NCBI RefSeq assembly: GCF_002970975.1
Contig: NZ_PNFA01000014.1
Span: 1 to 64,000, forward strand
Length of the DNA: 64,000 bases
From: Microbacterium halophytorum
GTDB lineage: Bacteria; Actinomycetota; Actinomycetes; Actinomycetales; Microbacteriaceae
Direction: 5' to 3'
Below, piece after piece: positions 17,201 through 25,258 of the stretch. The position numbers and the translations under genes are program-made. Each line of letters begins with the position of its first letter. Within the stretch, counting starts at the first letter, position 1. Under the pieces are notes generated by a model. The model searched no databases. It worked only from the letters and a program-made list of their open reading frames with translations, and was not told where the DNA came from.

Positions 17201-18050
17201 CATCGACGCCGGAATCGTGAAGTCGATTGCGGTGGCGGATGTTGCTGATCAGGAGAACACGGTTGGTGACGAGGTTGAGGTTCCGGTGAAGGCGTCGTCT
17301 AACGACGGTTCGGAGCTGGAGTTCTCGGCGGAGGGTCTGCCGGAGGGTGTGTCGATTGATGCAGCCACGGGTGTGATCTCGGGTTCGCCGACGACGAAGG
17401 GTGACTACGCGGTCACGGTGTCGGTGTCGTCGAACACGATCAAGCCGGTCGAGACCACGTTCAACTGGAAGGTGAACCCGGTTCCCGCGATTGCGGTGGC
17501 GGATGTTGCTGACCAGGAGAACACGGTTGGTGACGAGGTTGAGGTTCCGGTGAAGGCGTCGTCTAACGACGGTTCGGAGCTGGAGTTCTCGGCGGAGGGT
17601 CTGCCGGAGGGTGTGTCGATTGATGCAGCCACGGGTGTGATCTCGGGTTCGCCGACGACGAAGGGTGACTACGCGGTCACGGTGTCGGTGTCGTCGAACA
17701 CGATCAAGCCGGTCGAGACCACGTTCAACTGGGTTGTCAATGAGGTGCCCAAGGTGCCCGGTGACGACACGGATGGTGACAACACCGACGGTGGTGACAC
17801 TGACGGTGGGAACACGGATGGTGGGAACACTGACGGTGGGAACACTGACGGTGGGAACATCGACGGCGGTAGTAGTCACGGTGATGACACGGGTGCTGAC
17901 GGCGGTTCCGACGGCGCCTCGGTCCACACGGGCGGCGAGCTGGCCAACACCGGTGGAGGCATCTTCGCCCTGCTCGGTGCGCTCGCTGCGGCGATCGCCG
18001 CTGGCTTCGCCGGCGTGATGGCCTTCCTGCGGCGTCGCCGCGCGGAGTAA
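14247..18050 (+). CDS. Wall-anchored multi-domain surface protein with LANTG sorting signal
   Basis: ATG 14247 follows AAGGGGAACC. The 1267-residue product has a signal peptide (MRKSLSPVALRG, a hydrophobic core, probable cleavage after SYA near residue 38) and a large extracellular region of beta-rich, DUF11/isopeptide-like character. An SdrD-B/Cna-B-like domain follows (about 886-960, IRGVAWIDDGDGIRQSGE). Then come two nearly identical Ig-like (He_PIG) repeats of 88 residues (about 993-1168) and an Asp/Asn/Gly/Thr-rich spacer (about 1173-1228). The protein ends with a sorting signal LANTG (about 1232), a membrane segment and the basic tail RRRRAE. It is likely attached to peptidoglycan by a sortase, perhaps the one at 10648. 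Its ligand is unknown. Confidence 0.85.
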   Translation: MRKSLSPVALRGAGMLTAGVVLASCALVAGAPASYAATGSIRDLSVKVANDGGDPANPADDNTSNGKVGLNDYVEYAWTFATTGTDDLLLSQTLPEGWKWDENRLDLVNTDLEQYSSTATVSEDGRTLSATVDVPVGSDSTITLDKIYAQPTRPAVGQSYAAELAATDETGVQTADATSVDVVKVDVPELAVPTKNSVTSKTYDFGSGAEPATSIDTGFDIVDVLSDEVLTDVRVAGSGNERASEPAGIDAVTSMAGPIEVKMNLAFLKPEFGWTSPDRVAALVTSTSPSGATVEVKDVTVGASGAIVTLLVENWSGNVQSDPLHADVSLLMPDADLVPGSKASASFRSSVSYAPAEGQRLEEVFSNNNSAGEPVFGPRTDQYGVLKTIYVPKDGTDADSSSPVRANAEWTANPVAGEGGVKTASPGSRIWASVNANDLGKGEDAAFTLYDYWNPDEQQIADAAVEFRSDAENWSIEYSSDADREGDPENATWHSSVAAAGGPAKVNAVRGKFAGTADSTGAEAMFVPFDVVSDVDGAEVFDYGEVRASGQQERESKARVVVDDDHQVRTELTTAESVIGSNSFPVSVKAVAGAQPGLNESQAEREINDLVITTAFEADSGVVGVDDSRLDPFWEMTISGNAKDGFTAEFRPTVPVYADESDEWPMIEVDAQTSLLVKDGEQVLVTSRADAANAAPSDSILDTRKEKANVTTVAPKLAGIQKILTSDALVSGPGAHDITWDVEMINTLAQTQGETNFLDVLPYEGDPHGSDFAGELDLTGISASGDAADLQFEYTTDAPAAVEAAPDAADWKPLPADVASVGEDVTALRAATEDFGAGFAGTVTISAEADGLDAGDELVNGISAETTSETELTSEALPVAVADSAIRGVAWIDDGDGIRQSGEAIASGIDVTLKSADGSETATTKTNAKGQYAFSGLYGGDYTVTFDVNGETAPQKAGSNRALDSDVDAKGVAAVSVTPGDELRHIDAGIVKSIAVADVADQENTVGDEVEVPVKASSNDGSELEFSAEGLPEGVSIDAATGVISGSPTTKGDYAVTVSVSSNTIKPVETTFNWKVNPVPAIAVADVADQENTVGDEVEVPVKASSNDGSELEFSAEGLPEGVSIDAATGVISGSPTTKGDYAVTVSVSSNTIKPVETTFNWVVNEVPKVPGDDTDGDNTDGGDTDGGNTDGGNTDGGNTDGGNIDGGSSHGDDTGADGGSDGASVHTGGELANTGGGIFALLGALAAAIAAGFAGVMAFLRRRRAE
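17225..17732 (+). repeat. Tandem 264-bp repeat within the surface-protein gene
   Basis: Positions 17225-17468 and 17489-17732 are identical over almost 244 bp, with a period of 264 bp (88 codons). They encode the two Ig-like domains. Near-identity at DNA level shows a recent duplication or ongoing gene conversion, and the number of copies may vary between strains. Confidence 0.9.
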
Positions 18051-18063
18051 TCCGAAGTAGTGC

Positions 18064-18106
18064 ATGACGCGGGTCCTGGGTCTTCTCGACCCGGGGCCCG
18101 CGTCAT
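18064..18106 (+). terminator. Strong hairpin terminator after the surface-protein gene
   Basis: A stem beginning ATGACGCGGGTCC (18064 onward) pairs with the sequence ending GGGCCCGCGTCAT (18106), with one small internal mismatch and a CTTCTCG-type loop. It starts 14 bp after the stop codon. No T-run follows, as is usual in this GC range. Confidence 0.7.
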
Positions 18107-18176
18107 GTGATCACTCCGACAGTTGTCGAGTCTCGCCGAGATGTGGCGCAGACGATTCGCAGAAGGTGAGAAGAAC

Positions 18177-19484
18177 ATGAACGAACCCCACGAGCACCGT
18201 GTTGCGGACGCCGGTCCCGACTTCCACGAGCTCCTGGCAGGGGAGACAGCGCCGGAGCAGCAGACCTTCGCGACCGCGTTCCGCGGGTACGACAAGGATG
18301 AGGTGGACGCGGCACTTGGGACGCTGCAACAGCGGTTGCAGCGCGCGGAGAGTGAGGCGGCGTTGGCTCGAACGCGGGCGGGGCGTGAGGCCGACGTACT
18401 CCGGGACGAAGCCTCGGCGGCACAACAACAGGCGACGCGCCGCATCGCGGCGCTCGAGGAAGAACTCGCTGCCGCGCGGGCGCAGGCCGCCGATGCGACG
18501 GACAAGGTCGCGACGCTGACGAATCAGCTCGCAACGGTGCCCGCGGAGGGAGTCGTCGACCCGGATACACGTATCCAGTTCGAGGCGGTACTGCGGGTTG
18601 CGGAAGACCAGGCGGACGCATTGCTCCGCAATGCGACGGTACAGTCCGAACGACTACTGACGATTGCCAGCGAAGAGATCGATGCCAGACGCGTCGAGCT
18701 CGAAGCCGACGGGGCGCGCATCCGGGCGGAGGCCGAGCAGGAGGCCGATCAGGTGCGCCTCCGTATCGAGACGGAGTTCGTCGGCCATGAAGCACGCATC
18801 GCGCGAGAAGCGGCACACGCCGCTGAGCGTGTCAAACAAGCCGAGCAAGAGGCAGAGGCGATCCGGGTCGAGGCGGAGAAGGCCGCGACCGCGCTCCGCT
18901 CGATGGTCGCGCGGGAGACGCAACAGCAGCGAGCAGATGCCGAACGCGACGTGCGAGAGACGAACACGCGTGTTGTGGAGTTCGAGGAGAGCTTGGCGCG
19001 CCGACAGAATGACGCGCAGCAGGAGTTCCTGGCACTGCATAACCAGGCCGTTGCACATGCGGAGAGGATCACCTCGGACGCGAACGACCAAGTGCAGTCT
19101 TCCCTCGAGCACGCGAAGCTCATCTCCGGGAAGGCCGACGACTACGAGCGGCTCAAGAGAGCGCAGGCGCAGGAGATCATGGCCGAGGCGCACGTCCGTT
19201 CCCGTGACGTACTGGACCGCGCACGCGTCAAGGCGCAGAAGATCGTCGACACCGTGATCGGTCATAGCACTGAGGTGCTGCGCGATGCGGAGGATCGCAC
19301 GCGCCAACTCCGCTGGCAGCAACAGAAGCTGGACAGTTTTATGGCCGAAGTGCGTGAACTCATCCGTCCGGATGGTGCGCTCACCGCGATGGCGGAAACC
19401 GATGTGGAACCGGCGAGTGATGGTGATGGCCCCCTTTTGGAGGCTGATGACACCATGCTCACAGAGAACCCCGAGGCATCGTAA
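18177..19484 (+). CDS. DivIVA-domain coiled-coil protein
   Basis: ATG 18177 follows GAAGGTGAG. The 435-residue product has a short N-terminal DivIVA-like motif (FATAFRGYDKDEVDAALGTL, about 38-57), followed by almost continuous coiled coil rich in Ala, Glu, Arg and Gln to about residue 400 and an acidic tail. DivIVA/Wag31-type proteins mark curved membranes and organise polar growth; long relatives act as cytoskeletal scaffolds. It has no membrane segment. The genuine chromosomal Wag31 would normally sit beside ftsZ/sepF, so this is a separate paralogue, perhaps linked to the neighbouring surface proteins. Confidence 0.7.
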   Translation: MNEPHEHRVADAGPDFHELLAGETAPEQQTFATAFRGYDKDEVDAALGTLQQRLQRAESEAALARTRAGREADVLRDEASAAQQQATRRIAALEEELAAARAQAADATDKVATLTNQLATVPAEGVVDPDTRIQFEAVLRVAEDQADALLRNATVQSERLLTIASEEIDARRVELEADGARIRAEAEQEADQVRLRIETEFVGHEARIAREAAHAAERVKQAEQEAEAIRVEAEKAATALRSMVARETQQQRADAERDVRETNTRVVEFEESLARRQNDAQQEFLALHNQAVAHAERITSDANDQVQSSLEHAKLISGKADDYERLKRAQAQEIMAEAHVRSRDVLDRARVKAQKIVDTVIGHSTEVLRDAEDRTRQLRWQQQKLDSFMAEVRELIRPDGALTAMAETDVEPASDGDGPLLEADDTMLTENPEAS

Positions 19485-19711
19485 AGCCGAGCGACGCTAT
19501 CAATGTCGTCGCGCTCAGTATCAGTTGGAGACCAAAAGCCTCGACGGGATAAGTTGAAAAGTCCGCCCGTCGGTGAGCAGCGAGGTGTTTCGCAGTGCCT
19601 CCTCTCCGACAGGGTGAGGGGTTAACTGCAGCATGTCATGCCTCGGTCATTCTGGCTCGCATAGAAGGCTTGTGTCCTATTGCGCGCAGGTTGGCGGGGC
19701 GAACACCCCGC

Positions 19712-20323
19712 TCACGATCTGCGCAAGCGGACGGTGCATTCCTCAGGAGTCTTGGCCTCGAGTATGGAATCCGCCGACAGCGGGCCGCCGGCCTCGTTGA
19801 GCACACTCTGCATCAATGAGAGGTGGACCTGGCACAGAACTGGGCGATGCTCTGGCAGTGCGGCGGCGTGCGGGCACGGGCTGAGGTCGATCTCAAGTGC
19901 GATCTCGTCGATGTGTGGTTCGAAGCCGCTGTCCTCGAGATCTTCGATGAGCGCGTCCAGCTGGTGCGTAGCTTCCGTGCCGAGCTTCGACTCCGGTTCG
20001 TGCAGTACACGCCGCATCAGGTCTCCGCGTCGAGCCGCGGCCGCGACGCGCTCGCGGGCGATCATGCTTGATGCCTCGGGTTCGCCGGTGACGACCGTGT
20101 AGAGCGAACGGGGGCGCCCATGGGTTCCGGCGTGCTCCGGAGCAGCAATGACGTAGCCGCCGTCAATGAGCCGTTTGAGGTGTTCACGCACCGTGTTCTG
20201 GTGAAGACCTGTCGCGTCGCAGAGCTCCGTGATCGCGCAACCAGGGTGCTCCTGAAGGTGATGCAGGATTCGCACCCGTGAGTAGCTCGAGATCGGGCCG
20301 CAAGCAGGTCGGAAGCTGTCCAT
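19712..20323 (-). CDS. Winged-helix regulator with C-terminal Cys/His cluster
   Basis: ATG 20323 begins MDSFRPACGPISSYSRVRIL. The N-terminal half is an ArsR-like winged helix (ITELCDATGLHQNTVREHLK, then RLIDGGYV). The C-terminal half has the pattern CPHAAALPEHRPVLCQVHLS, which resembles the 'CPF....hp.lVC.lh..l' segment of SufR-like regulators that hold an Fe-S cluster or metal. It is 203 residues long. It is transcribed away from the NrdI-like/NarK genes and may control them in response to redox state, nitric oxide or iron. That is inference. No operator was identified in the 262-bp divergent region. Confidence 0.7.
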   Translation of the reverse strand: MDSFRPACGPISSYSRVRILHHLQEHPGCAITELCDATGLHQNTVREHLKRLIDGGYVIAAPEHAGTHGRPRSLYTVVTGEPEASSMIARERVAAAARRGDLMRRVLHEPESKLGTEATHQLDALIEDLEDSGFEPHIDEIALEIDLSPCPHAAALPEHRPVLCQVHLSLMQSVLNEAGGPLSADSILEAKTPEECTVRLRRS

Positions 20324-20585
20324 GTTCGCATTCTCTCGGTTTCTACTGAAACTTGTGGGGGAGCGGGCCGTGAATAATATCTGAGCATCGCGCGCAGCCG
20401 CCCCGGGGTGTAAACCGTGTCGTGGCGGACGGCGTGAGACTGCCGAACGCGAGCACGATCGAGGCATCAGCGGTGGGGACGAGGCGCGTTGCGGAATTCA
20501 GCTTTTTACCGGTCTCCGGAACGTCCGTCGAGTCGGGTGGTGCCCCAACATTGAGGGGATGCGTGGCGACACCGGAAGGAACATG

Positions 20586-21119
20586 ATGGGTACCGAGGTG
20601 TGCTCGAACAATGGTGCTCGGCGCGGGCCTCGTCCGAGGCAAGCGAATCTGCCGGTGTACTTCTATTCCAACTCCTCGGGAAACGTCCGCAGCTTCGCGC
20701 ACAGGTTGGAACGCCCCGTTTACGATATCGGCCAGCGGGCGGTGCGTACGTCCGTGCCGGAGACAAACTACGTGTTGATCATGCCGTTGTATGCCATGAG
20801 CGATCCGGCGGCTGACGCGATGCCGAAGTCGCTGCGCCGTTTCATGCGCAGCCCGCTGACGCGTCGCCGGTTGCTGGGGGTGATGAGCTCCGGCGAGAGC
20901 CGCTTCGACGAGTCGCATCAGGCGGCCTGTCGCGAGCTCGCCCGTTGTTTTCACCGACCTGTTCTGTTCGAGTTCGACATGCAAGGGACGCGATGGGATG
21001 TCGTGATCGCCCGCGCAATCCTGGCCGAACTCGATGATGCGGCCTGGGACGCAGGCGTACTGACTCGGGAGCCTGCGTCAACGGTGCTGTCGCTGGCGCC
21101 GGGGGTACGACAGACATGA
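20586..21119 (+). CDS. NrdI-like flavodoxin (orphan)
   Basis: Of two adjacent ATGs, 20586 is 5 bases after GGAAGGA and is preferred over 20583. The 177-residue product has the NrdI pattern: VYFYSNSSGNVRSFAHRL (phosphate-binding loop), YVLIMPLYA, then LGVMSSGESRFDESHQAACR and PVLFEFDMQGTRWDV. NrdI flavodoxins normally supply an oxidant to the Mn cofactor of class Ib ribonucleotide reductase and lie beside nrdE/nrdF/nrdH, none of which is here. Here the gene overlaps or closely precedes narK. It may have a different redox partner. An N-terminal extension and a C-terminal tail are longer than in usual NrdI (about 130-150 residues). Confidence 0.7.
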   Translation: MGTEVCSNNGARRGPRPRQANLPVYFYSNSSGNVRSFAHRLERPVYDIGQRAVRTSVPETNYVLIMPLYAMSDPAADAMPKSLRRFMRSPLTRRRLLGVMSSGESRFDESHQAACRELARCFHRPVLFEFDMQGTRWDVVIARAILAELDDAAWDAGVLTREPASTVLSLAPGVRQT

Positions 21120-21208
21120 GTACTCGCGGCCGAACCGGCGTATGGCGTTCGCGCCGTGCGCCCCTCGTCAATCGTGACCACGGCGCTGCAACCGAGAAGG
21201 AGCCGGCG

Positions 21209-22444
21209 ATGGCCGCACGCACGATGCACACCCGATCAATGTCCGGCGTGGGTGAGCTGGATCTGCGGGGCGGCATGGCCAACGTCGTGCTTGCGACCCT
21301 GGCATCCGCGGTCGGGTTCTGGGCGTGGATGATCATCGCGCCATTGCAAGCGCGTTACGCGACCGAGATGGGCCTGACCGAAGGGCAGATATCGCTCATG
21401 CTCGCAACCCCGGTGCTCGTGGGTTCGCTCGGGCGGGTCGTGGTCGGCGCCCTCGCTGATCGTCTCGGTGGTCGGAGGATGTTCACCGCCCTGCTTCTTG
21501 CATCGGTGCCTGGCGTGCTTCTCGTGGTGGTCGCTGGTGAGAACGGCAGCTTTGGATTGCTCATCACAGGCGGTTTTGTCTTAGGAGTCGCGGGAACGAT
21601 CTTCGCCGTGGGGATACCGTTCTCGAGCGCATGGTTCCCACCTGACAAGCGTGGGCTCGCAACGGGGATCTTCGGAATGGGGATGATCGGCACCGCGCTC
21701 GCGGCCTTTGCAACTCCGCGGCTCGAACGCGTCGTCGGCTACGTGCCCACGCATCTGATCGTCGTGGCACTGCTGCTCATGATGGCGGTGCTGACCTGGG
21801 TGCTTCTGCGCGAGTCTCCTGCGTGGCGGCAGAGTACGGAACCGGTCGTGCCGAAAGTTGTCGGCGCGTTGAAGCTGCGCATCACATGGGAGATGTCGTT
21901 GTTGTACGCGATCGTGTTCGGCGGGTTCGTCGCGTTCTCGACGTTCCTACCGAAGTACCTGGTCACGATCTACCCCGATGACGTCGATGTTGTCGGCGCC
22001 GGCACCCGCGCAGCGACGTTCGCGGCGGCCGCGGTGGTTGCGCGACCGATCGGTGGGGTCCTGGCCGACAAGCTCGGGCCGAAGCTCATCACACTCGTGT
22101 CCTTGGCGTCCCTCGTGGCGCTCGGTTACGTCGTCGGTCAGCAGCCCGCGGAAGGGATCGTGGCGGGCTTGACGTTCATTCTGCTCGCGGCCGCGATGGG
22201 CCTGGGCATGGGGTCCGTGTACGCGTGGATCGGGTCGTCGTCACCTCCGGGTCGCGCGGGAGCCGTCGCCGGTGTCGTCGCCGCGGCCGGTGGTCTCGGG
22301 GGGTACATTCCTCCGTTGGTGATGGGAGCCACGTACGATCCCGTGTCCAACTCATACCATCTCGGGCTCTGGCTCCTGGTGGTTTCGGCCGCCTTCGCGC
22401 TCGTGCTCACTGGGCTGCTCCCACCAGGGCGAGAGCGCACATGA
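21209..22444 (+). CDS. narK: NarK-type nitrate/nitrite transporter (MFS), copy 2
   Basis: This 411-residue porter is closely related to the one at 183-1409; long stretches such as LKLRITWEMS, GGFVAFSTFLPKYL and FAVGIPFSSAWFPP are shared. ATG 21209 follows AAGGAG with good spacing. An ATG at 21116 overlaps the stop of the NrdI-like gene (ATGA) and would add 31 Arg-rich residues, so coupling from there is possible. The two copies stand in different operons, with different regulators near them, which suggests use under different conditions. Confidence 0.85.
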   Translation: MAARTMHTRSMSGVGELDLRGGMANVVLATLASAVGFWAWMIIAPLQARYATEMGLTEGQISLMLATPVLVGSLGRVVVGALADRLGGRRMFTALLLASVPGVLLVVVAGENGSFGLLITGGFVLGVAGTIFAVGIPFSSAWFPPDKRGLATGIFGMGMIGTALAAFATPRLERVVGYVPTHLIVVALLLMMAVLTWVLLRESPAWRQSTEPVVPKVVGALKLRITWEMSLLYAIVFGGFVAFSTFLPKYLVTIYPDDVDVVGAGTRAATFAAAAVVARPIGGVLADKLGPKLITLVSLASLVALGYVVGQQPAEGIVAGLTFILLAAAMGLGMGSVYAWIGSSSPPGRAGAVAGVVAAAGGLGGYIPPLVMGATYDPVSNSYHLGLWLLVVSAAFALVLTGLLPPGRERT

Positions 22445-22507
22445 ACTGCGGCCAGAACAAGCTTCGCCGACGGACGCCGACGACATCAGAGAACACCGGA
22501 TGCCATC

Positions 22508-23230
22508 ATGGATAAGTTCGAGCTCACGACCTCTGCTCACCCCGAGTTTCCCGCCTTGCGCCGTATCCGAGCGCTCACGGATGTACCAGAAGCTGGAGTC
22601 CGCGCCGGAGACCTCGGTGGATACGTCGCGTCGGCGGACAACCTCTCGCAGGTCGGGGCATCATGGGTGTTCGACGACGCGCTCGTGTTCGATGCGGCGC
22701 GCGTTTCGGAGAACGCGCAGACGCGCGGGAGAGCGTGGGTGTTCGGTTGCGCGCGCATCACGGACACCGCCGTCGTGGAAGATCGTGCCTGGGTGTTCGG
22801 GAACGCGCACGTTCTCGAAAGCGCCCGAGTAAGCGAACAGGCCGCGGTGTGGGGGTCCGCGCGTTTGTCAGGTACCGCGTGGGCCCGTGGGAGCTCGGAC
22901 ATCGGAGCACGTGCGCGCATCAGCGACGAAAGGGAGCTTCTTGCGGTCGCGCTGTGGGGCGCGGCGAGGCCGGTATGGGCGACGCTCGTGCGCACGGGAA
23001 CGGGGCATGAGATCAGGTTCGATCGATGGCGTGGGTCGATCGCTGATTTTCGAGCGCGGGTCGCCGAGGCGAACTCACTCGCGGGCCGGGTGCGGCCGCA
23101 GTGGAGTCAGTGCGACGAGCTCTTGGCCTTCGCGGATATGTGCGCCGCGAGAACCGCCACGTGGTCGCGCGGCAATGAAGGCACAGGTTCCGGAGGTACT
23201 CGTATGCGCGGTACCGAGTGGCTGGTCTGA
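22508..23230 (+). CDS. Left-handed beta-helix repeat protein
   Basis: The central part (about residues 40-135) of this 240-residue protein consists of imperfect hexapeptide-like repeats such as SQVGASWVFDDALVFDAARV and VEDRAWVFGNAHVLESARV, typical of a left-handed beta-helix like that of the YdcK/polymer-forming type. The rest has an N-terminal cap and a C-terminal domain without recognised motifs. It has no acyltransferase signature (no clear catalytic His), so a structural or binding role is as likely as an enzymatic one. It lies 63 bp after narK copy 2. The C-terminal tail (GNEGTGSGGTRMRGTEW) is low-complexity. Confidence 0.6.
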   Translation: MDKFELTTSAHPEFPALRRIRALTDVPEAGVRAGDLGGYVASADNLSQVGASWVFDDALVFDAARVSENAQTRGRAWVFGCARITDTAVVEDRAWVFGNAHVLESARVSEQAAVWGSARLSGTAWARGSSDIGARARISDERELLAVALWGAARPVWATLVRTGTGHEIRFDRWRGSIADFRARVAEANSLAGRVRPQWSQCDELLAFADMCAARTATWSRGNEGTGSGGTRMRGTEWLV

Positions 23231-23338
23231 TGAACCGCAGGCGAATGCTGAGCGATCGAACCTTATCCGGGTGCGCGAGCCGGCGGTCGGCGATGTCCGC
23301 GCACGCTGCGCAAGACCGCTGCGAGGCCGCCTGCGGGT

Positions 23339-23413
23339 TATACGACAGGATGTGGGCCTCGACTACTGCACCGGCGCCTGTGAGTACTGAACTCCACGCC
23401 GTTCGCCACTGCA
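23339..23413. promoter_or_regulatory. Phased operator-like array A6 (3-4 elements) upstream of the GMC oxidoreductase
   Basis: Elements start at 23339 (TATACGACA, weak), 23362 (ACTACTGCA), 23383 (AGTACTGAA) and 23405 (GCCACTGCA), spaced 23, 21 and 22 bp. They read in the direction of the gene beginning at 23495, 82 bp further on. Confidence 0.5.
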
Positions 23414-23494
23414 CGTCCCCGGCCGATCCTCATCGGTGCGCGCGGCCGACGTACGTTCGGTCGACGCGAAGGGTATCGAGAGCTGAGGGAACGT

Positions 23495-25228
23495 ATGTCA
23501 ACATCTGATTACGACGTGATCGTCGTGGGCTCTGGTTTCGGTGGTAGTGTCGCCGCGTTGCGCGCGGCCGAGAAGGGTTACCGAGTCGGGGTGCTTGAGG
23601 CCGGGCGTCGGTGGCCGGACTCTGAGATTCCCCGTACGAACTGGGACCTGCGAAGGTTCGTGTGGCAACCGGAACTCGAGACCTACGGCATCCAGCGCGT
23701 CGAGGTGCTCGATGACGTGCTCGTGCTCTCGGGCGCCGGAGTGGGCGGCGGCTCACACGTCTACGGCAACACGCTCTACGTGCCGCCGCGACAGTTCTTC
23801 GCAGCGAAGGAATGGGCCGGTATCACGGACTGGGCGGAGGAACTGGCGCCCTACATCGACCTGGCGCAACGTATGCTCGGTGTCGTACGGGTTCCATACC
23901 TGCCGACCGACGTTGACCGGTACATGCAGAAGGCTGCTCAAGCTCTTGGGCACGGCGAGACGTTCAATCGTGCTCCGGTCGGCGTGTACTTCGGCAAGCC
24001 GGGCGTCGAGGCCGACGACCCGTACTTCGGCGGGGCGGGGCCGCGGCGCACCGGTTGCGTGAACTGCGGCAACTGCATGATCGGGTGTGGGCGCGGTGCG
24101 AAGAACAAGCTCACGGTCAACTATCTGTACCTCGCTGAGAAGCTCGGCGTTGATGTCCACGAGTTGAGCGAGGTGCATGACATCGAGCCGCTCGATGGCG
24201 GGGGGTACGCTGTCAGCGCCCGTCACCCCGGGTGGGCTCAGCGAGCGGTGCACGCGGGACGGCGCCGATTCACCGCCGATCAGGTGATCATCGCTGCGCA
24301 CGCGTACGGCTCGTCGAAGCTCCTTCATCACATGCGTGCCAAGAACCGACTGACGGTGCTGTCGGACGAACTGGGCAAGAGGGCGCGGACGAACTCCGAA
24401 CAGCTCATCAGCATTCAGCGCCCGTATGACGAATGGAAGCGCGATCCTGAGAGATACCACGTCGCGCCGGGGGCGGTTTCGATCACATCGGGTGTGTGGC
24501 CCGACGCGCAGACGAGCATCGAGCCGGTGACCTACGGCGTCGGCAGCAACGTCATGGAGTTCCTGCTGAGCTACCATCAGCACGGCGCTCAGGCACATCC
24601 GACGGCGAACTTCGTGAAGCACATGCTCGAACACCCGGTGAAGTTTCTCGAATCGGAGGACGCGCGGCACTGGTCCGAACGGATGCACATTCTGCTCTGC
24701 ATGCAGACCACCGACACGTCGATCGATCTGTTCTGGAAGGACGGCGTGCTTCGAAGCCGGCCCGGCCAGGGAGAACTCCCGTCGCCGCACATTCCGATCG
24801 TCGAGCAGTTCGCCGACAAAATTGCGGAGCTCATGGGTTCTGAGCAGCAGGCCTTGGCCTTCGAGGTTGTCAATCGAACGGCTTCCGCGCACTTCATCGG
24901 CGGTCTGACGATCGGCGACACATCCGATACCGGCGTCGTCGACCCGTATCAGCGCGTGTTCGGCCATCCGGGGCTGCACGTCATGGATGGCAGCGTGATG
25001 CCGGCCAACCCGGGCGTGAACCCGTCGCTGATGATCACGGCGCTCGCGGAACGGGCAATGTCGCTCTGGCCCAATAAGGGCGAGGCTGACGCGCGGCCGG
25101 CGCTCGGTTCCTCGTACCGGCCCGTCGACGCGGTCCGGGCTCGCCGACAGGCCGTTCCTGACGGGAGCCCGGCGGAGTACCGCCTCGATGTGACCGCGGC
25201 CGACATCATCCCCGAATACCCGTACTGA
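23495..25228 (+). CDS. GMC-family FAD oxidoreductase (cholesterol-oxidase-like) with Cys-rich motif
   Basis: This 577-residue flavoprotein begins with the dinucleotide fold VIVVGSGFGGSVAALRAAE and has the GMC segments VLVLSGAGVGGGSHVYGN and, near the end, LHVMDGSVMPANPGVNPSL. GMC enzymes oxidise alcohols, including sterols. An unusual feature is the motif CVNCGNCMIGCGRGAKN around residues 188-204, with four closely spaced cysteines as in some GMC oxidoreductases that may carry an Fe-S cluster. There is no signal peptide, so it is cytoplasmic. A Rieske-like protein follows 30 bp downstream and could be its electron partner. Confidence 0.8.
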   Translation: MSTSDYDVIVVGSGFGGSVAALRAAEKGYRVGVLEAGRRWPDSEIPRTNWDLRRFVWQPELETYGIQRVEVLDDVLVLSGAGVGGGSHVYGNTLYVPPRQFFAAKEWAGITDWAEELAPYIDLAQRMLGVVRVPYLPTDVDRYMQKAAQALGHGETFNRAPVGVYFGKPGVEADDPYFGGAGPRRTGCVNCGNCMIGCGRGAKNKLTVNYLYLAEKLGVDVHELSEVHDIEPLDGGGYAVSARHPGWAQRAVHAGRRRFTADQVIIAAHAYGSSKLLHHMRAKNRLTVLSDELGKRARTNSEQLISIQRPYDEWKRDPERYHVAPGAVSITSGVWPDAQTSIEPVTYGVGSNVMEFLLSYHQHGAQAHPTANFVKHMLEHPVKFLESEDARHWSERMHILLCMQTTDTSIDLFWKDGVLRSRPGQGELPSPHIPIVEQFADKIAELMGSEQQALAFEVVNRTASAHFIGGLTIGDTSDTGVVDPYQRVFGHPGLHVMDGSVMPANPGVNPSLMITALAERAMSLWPNKGEADARPALGSSYRPVDAVRARRQAVPDGSPAEYRLDVTAADIIPEYPY

Positions 25229-25258
25229 CTCCAGAACCCGACGAGGAACATCGACATC

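Noticed and set aside
18050-18065. Single GAAGTAGTG element near the end of the surface-protein gene
   Set aside because: There are no phased neighbours at 22 bp, so it does not form an array.
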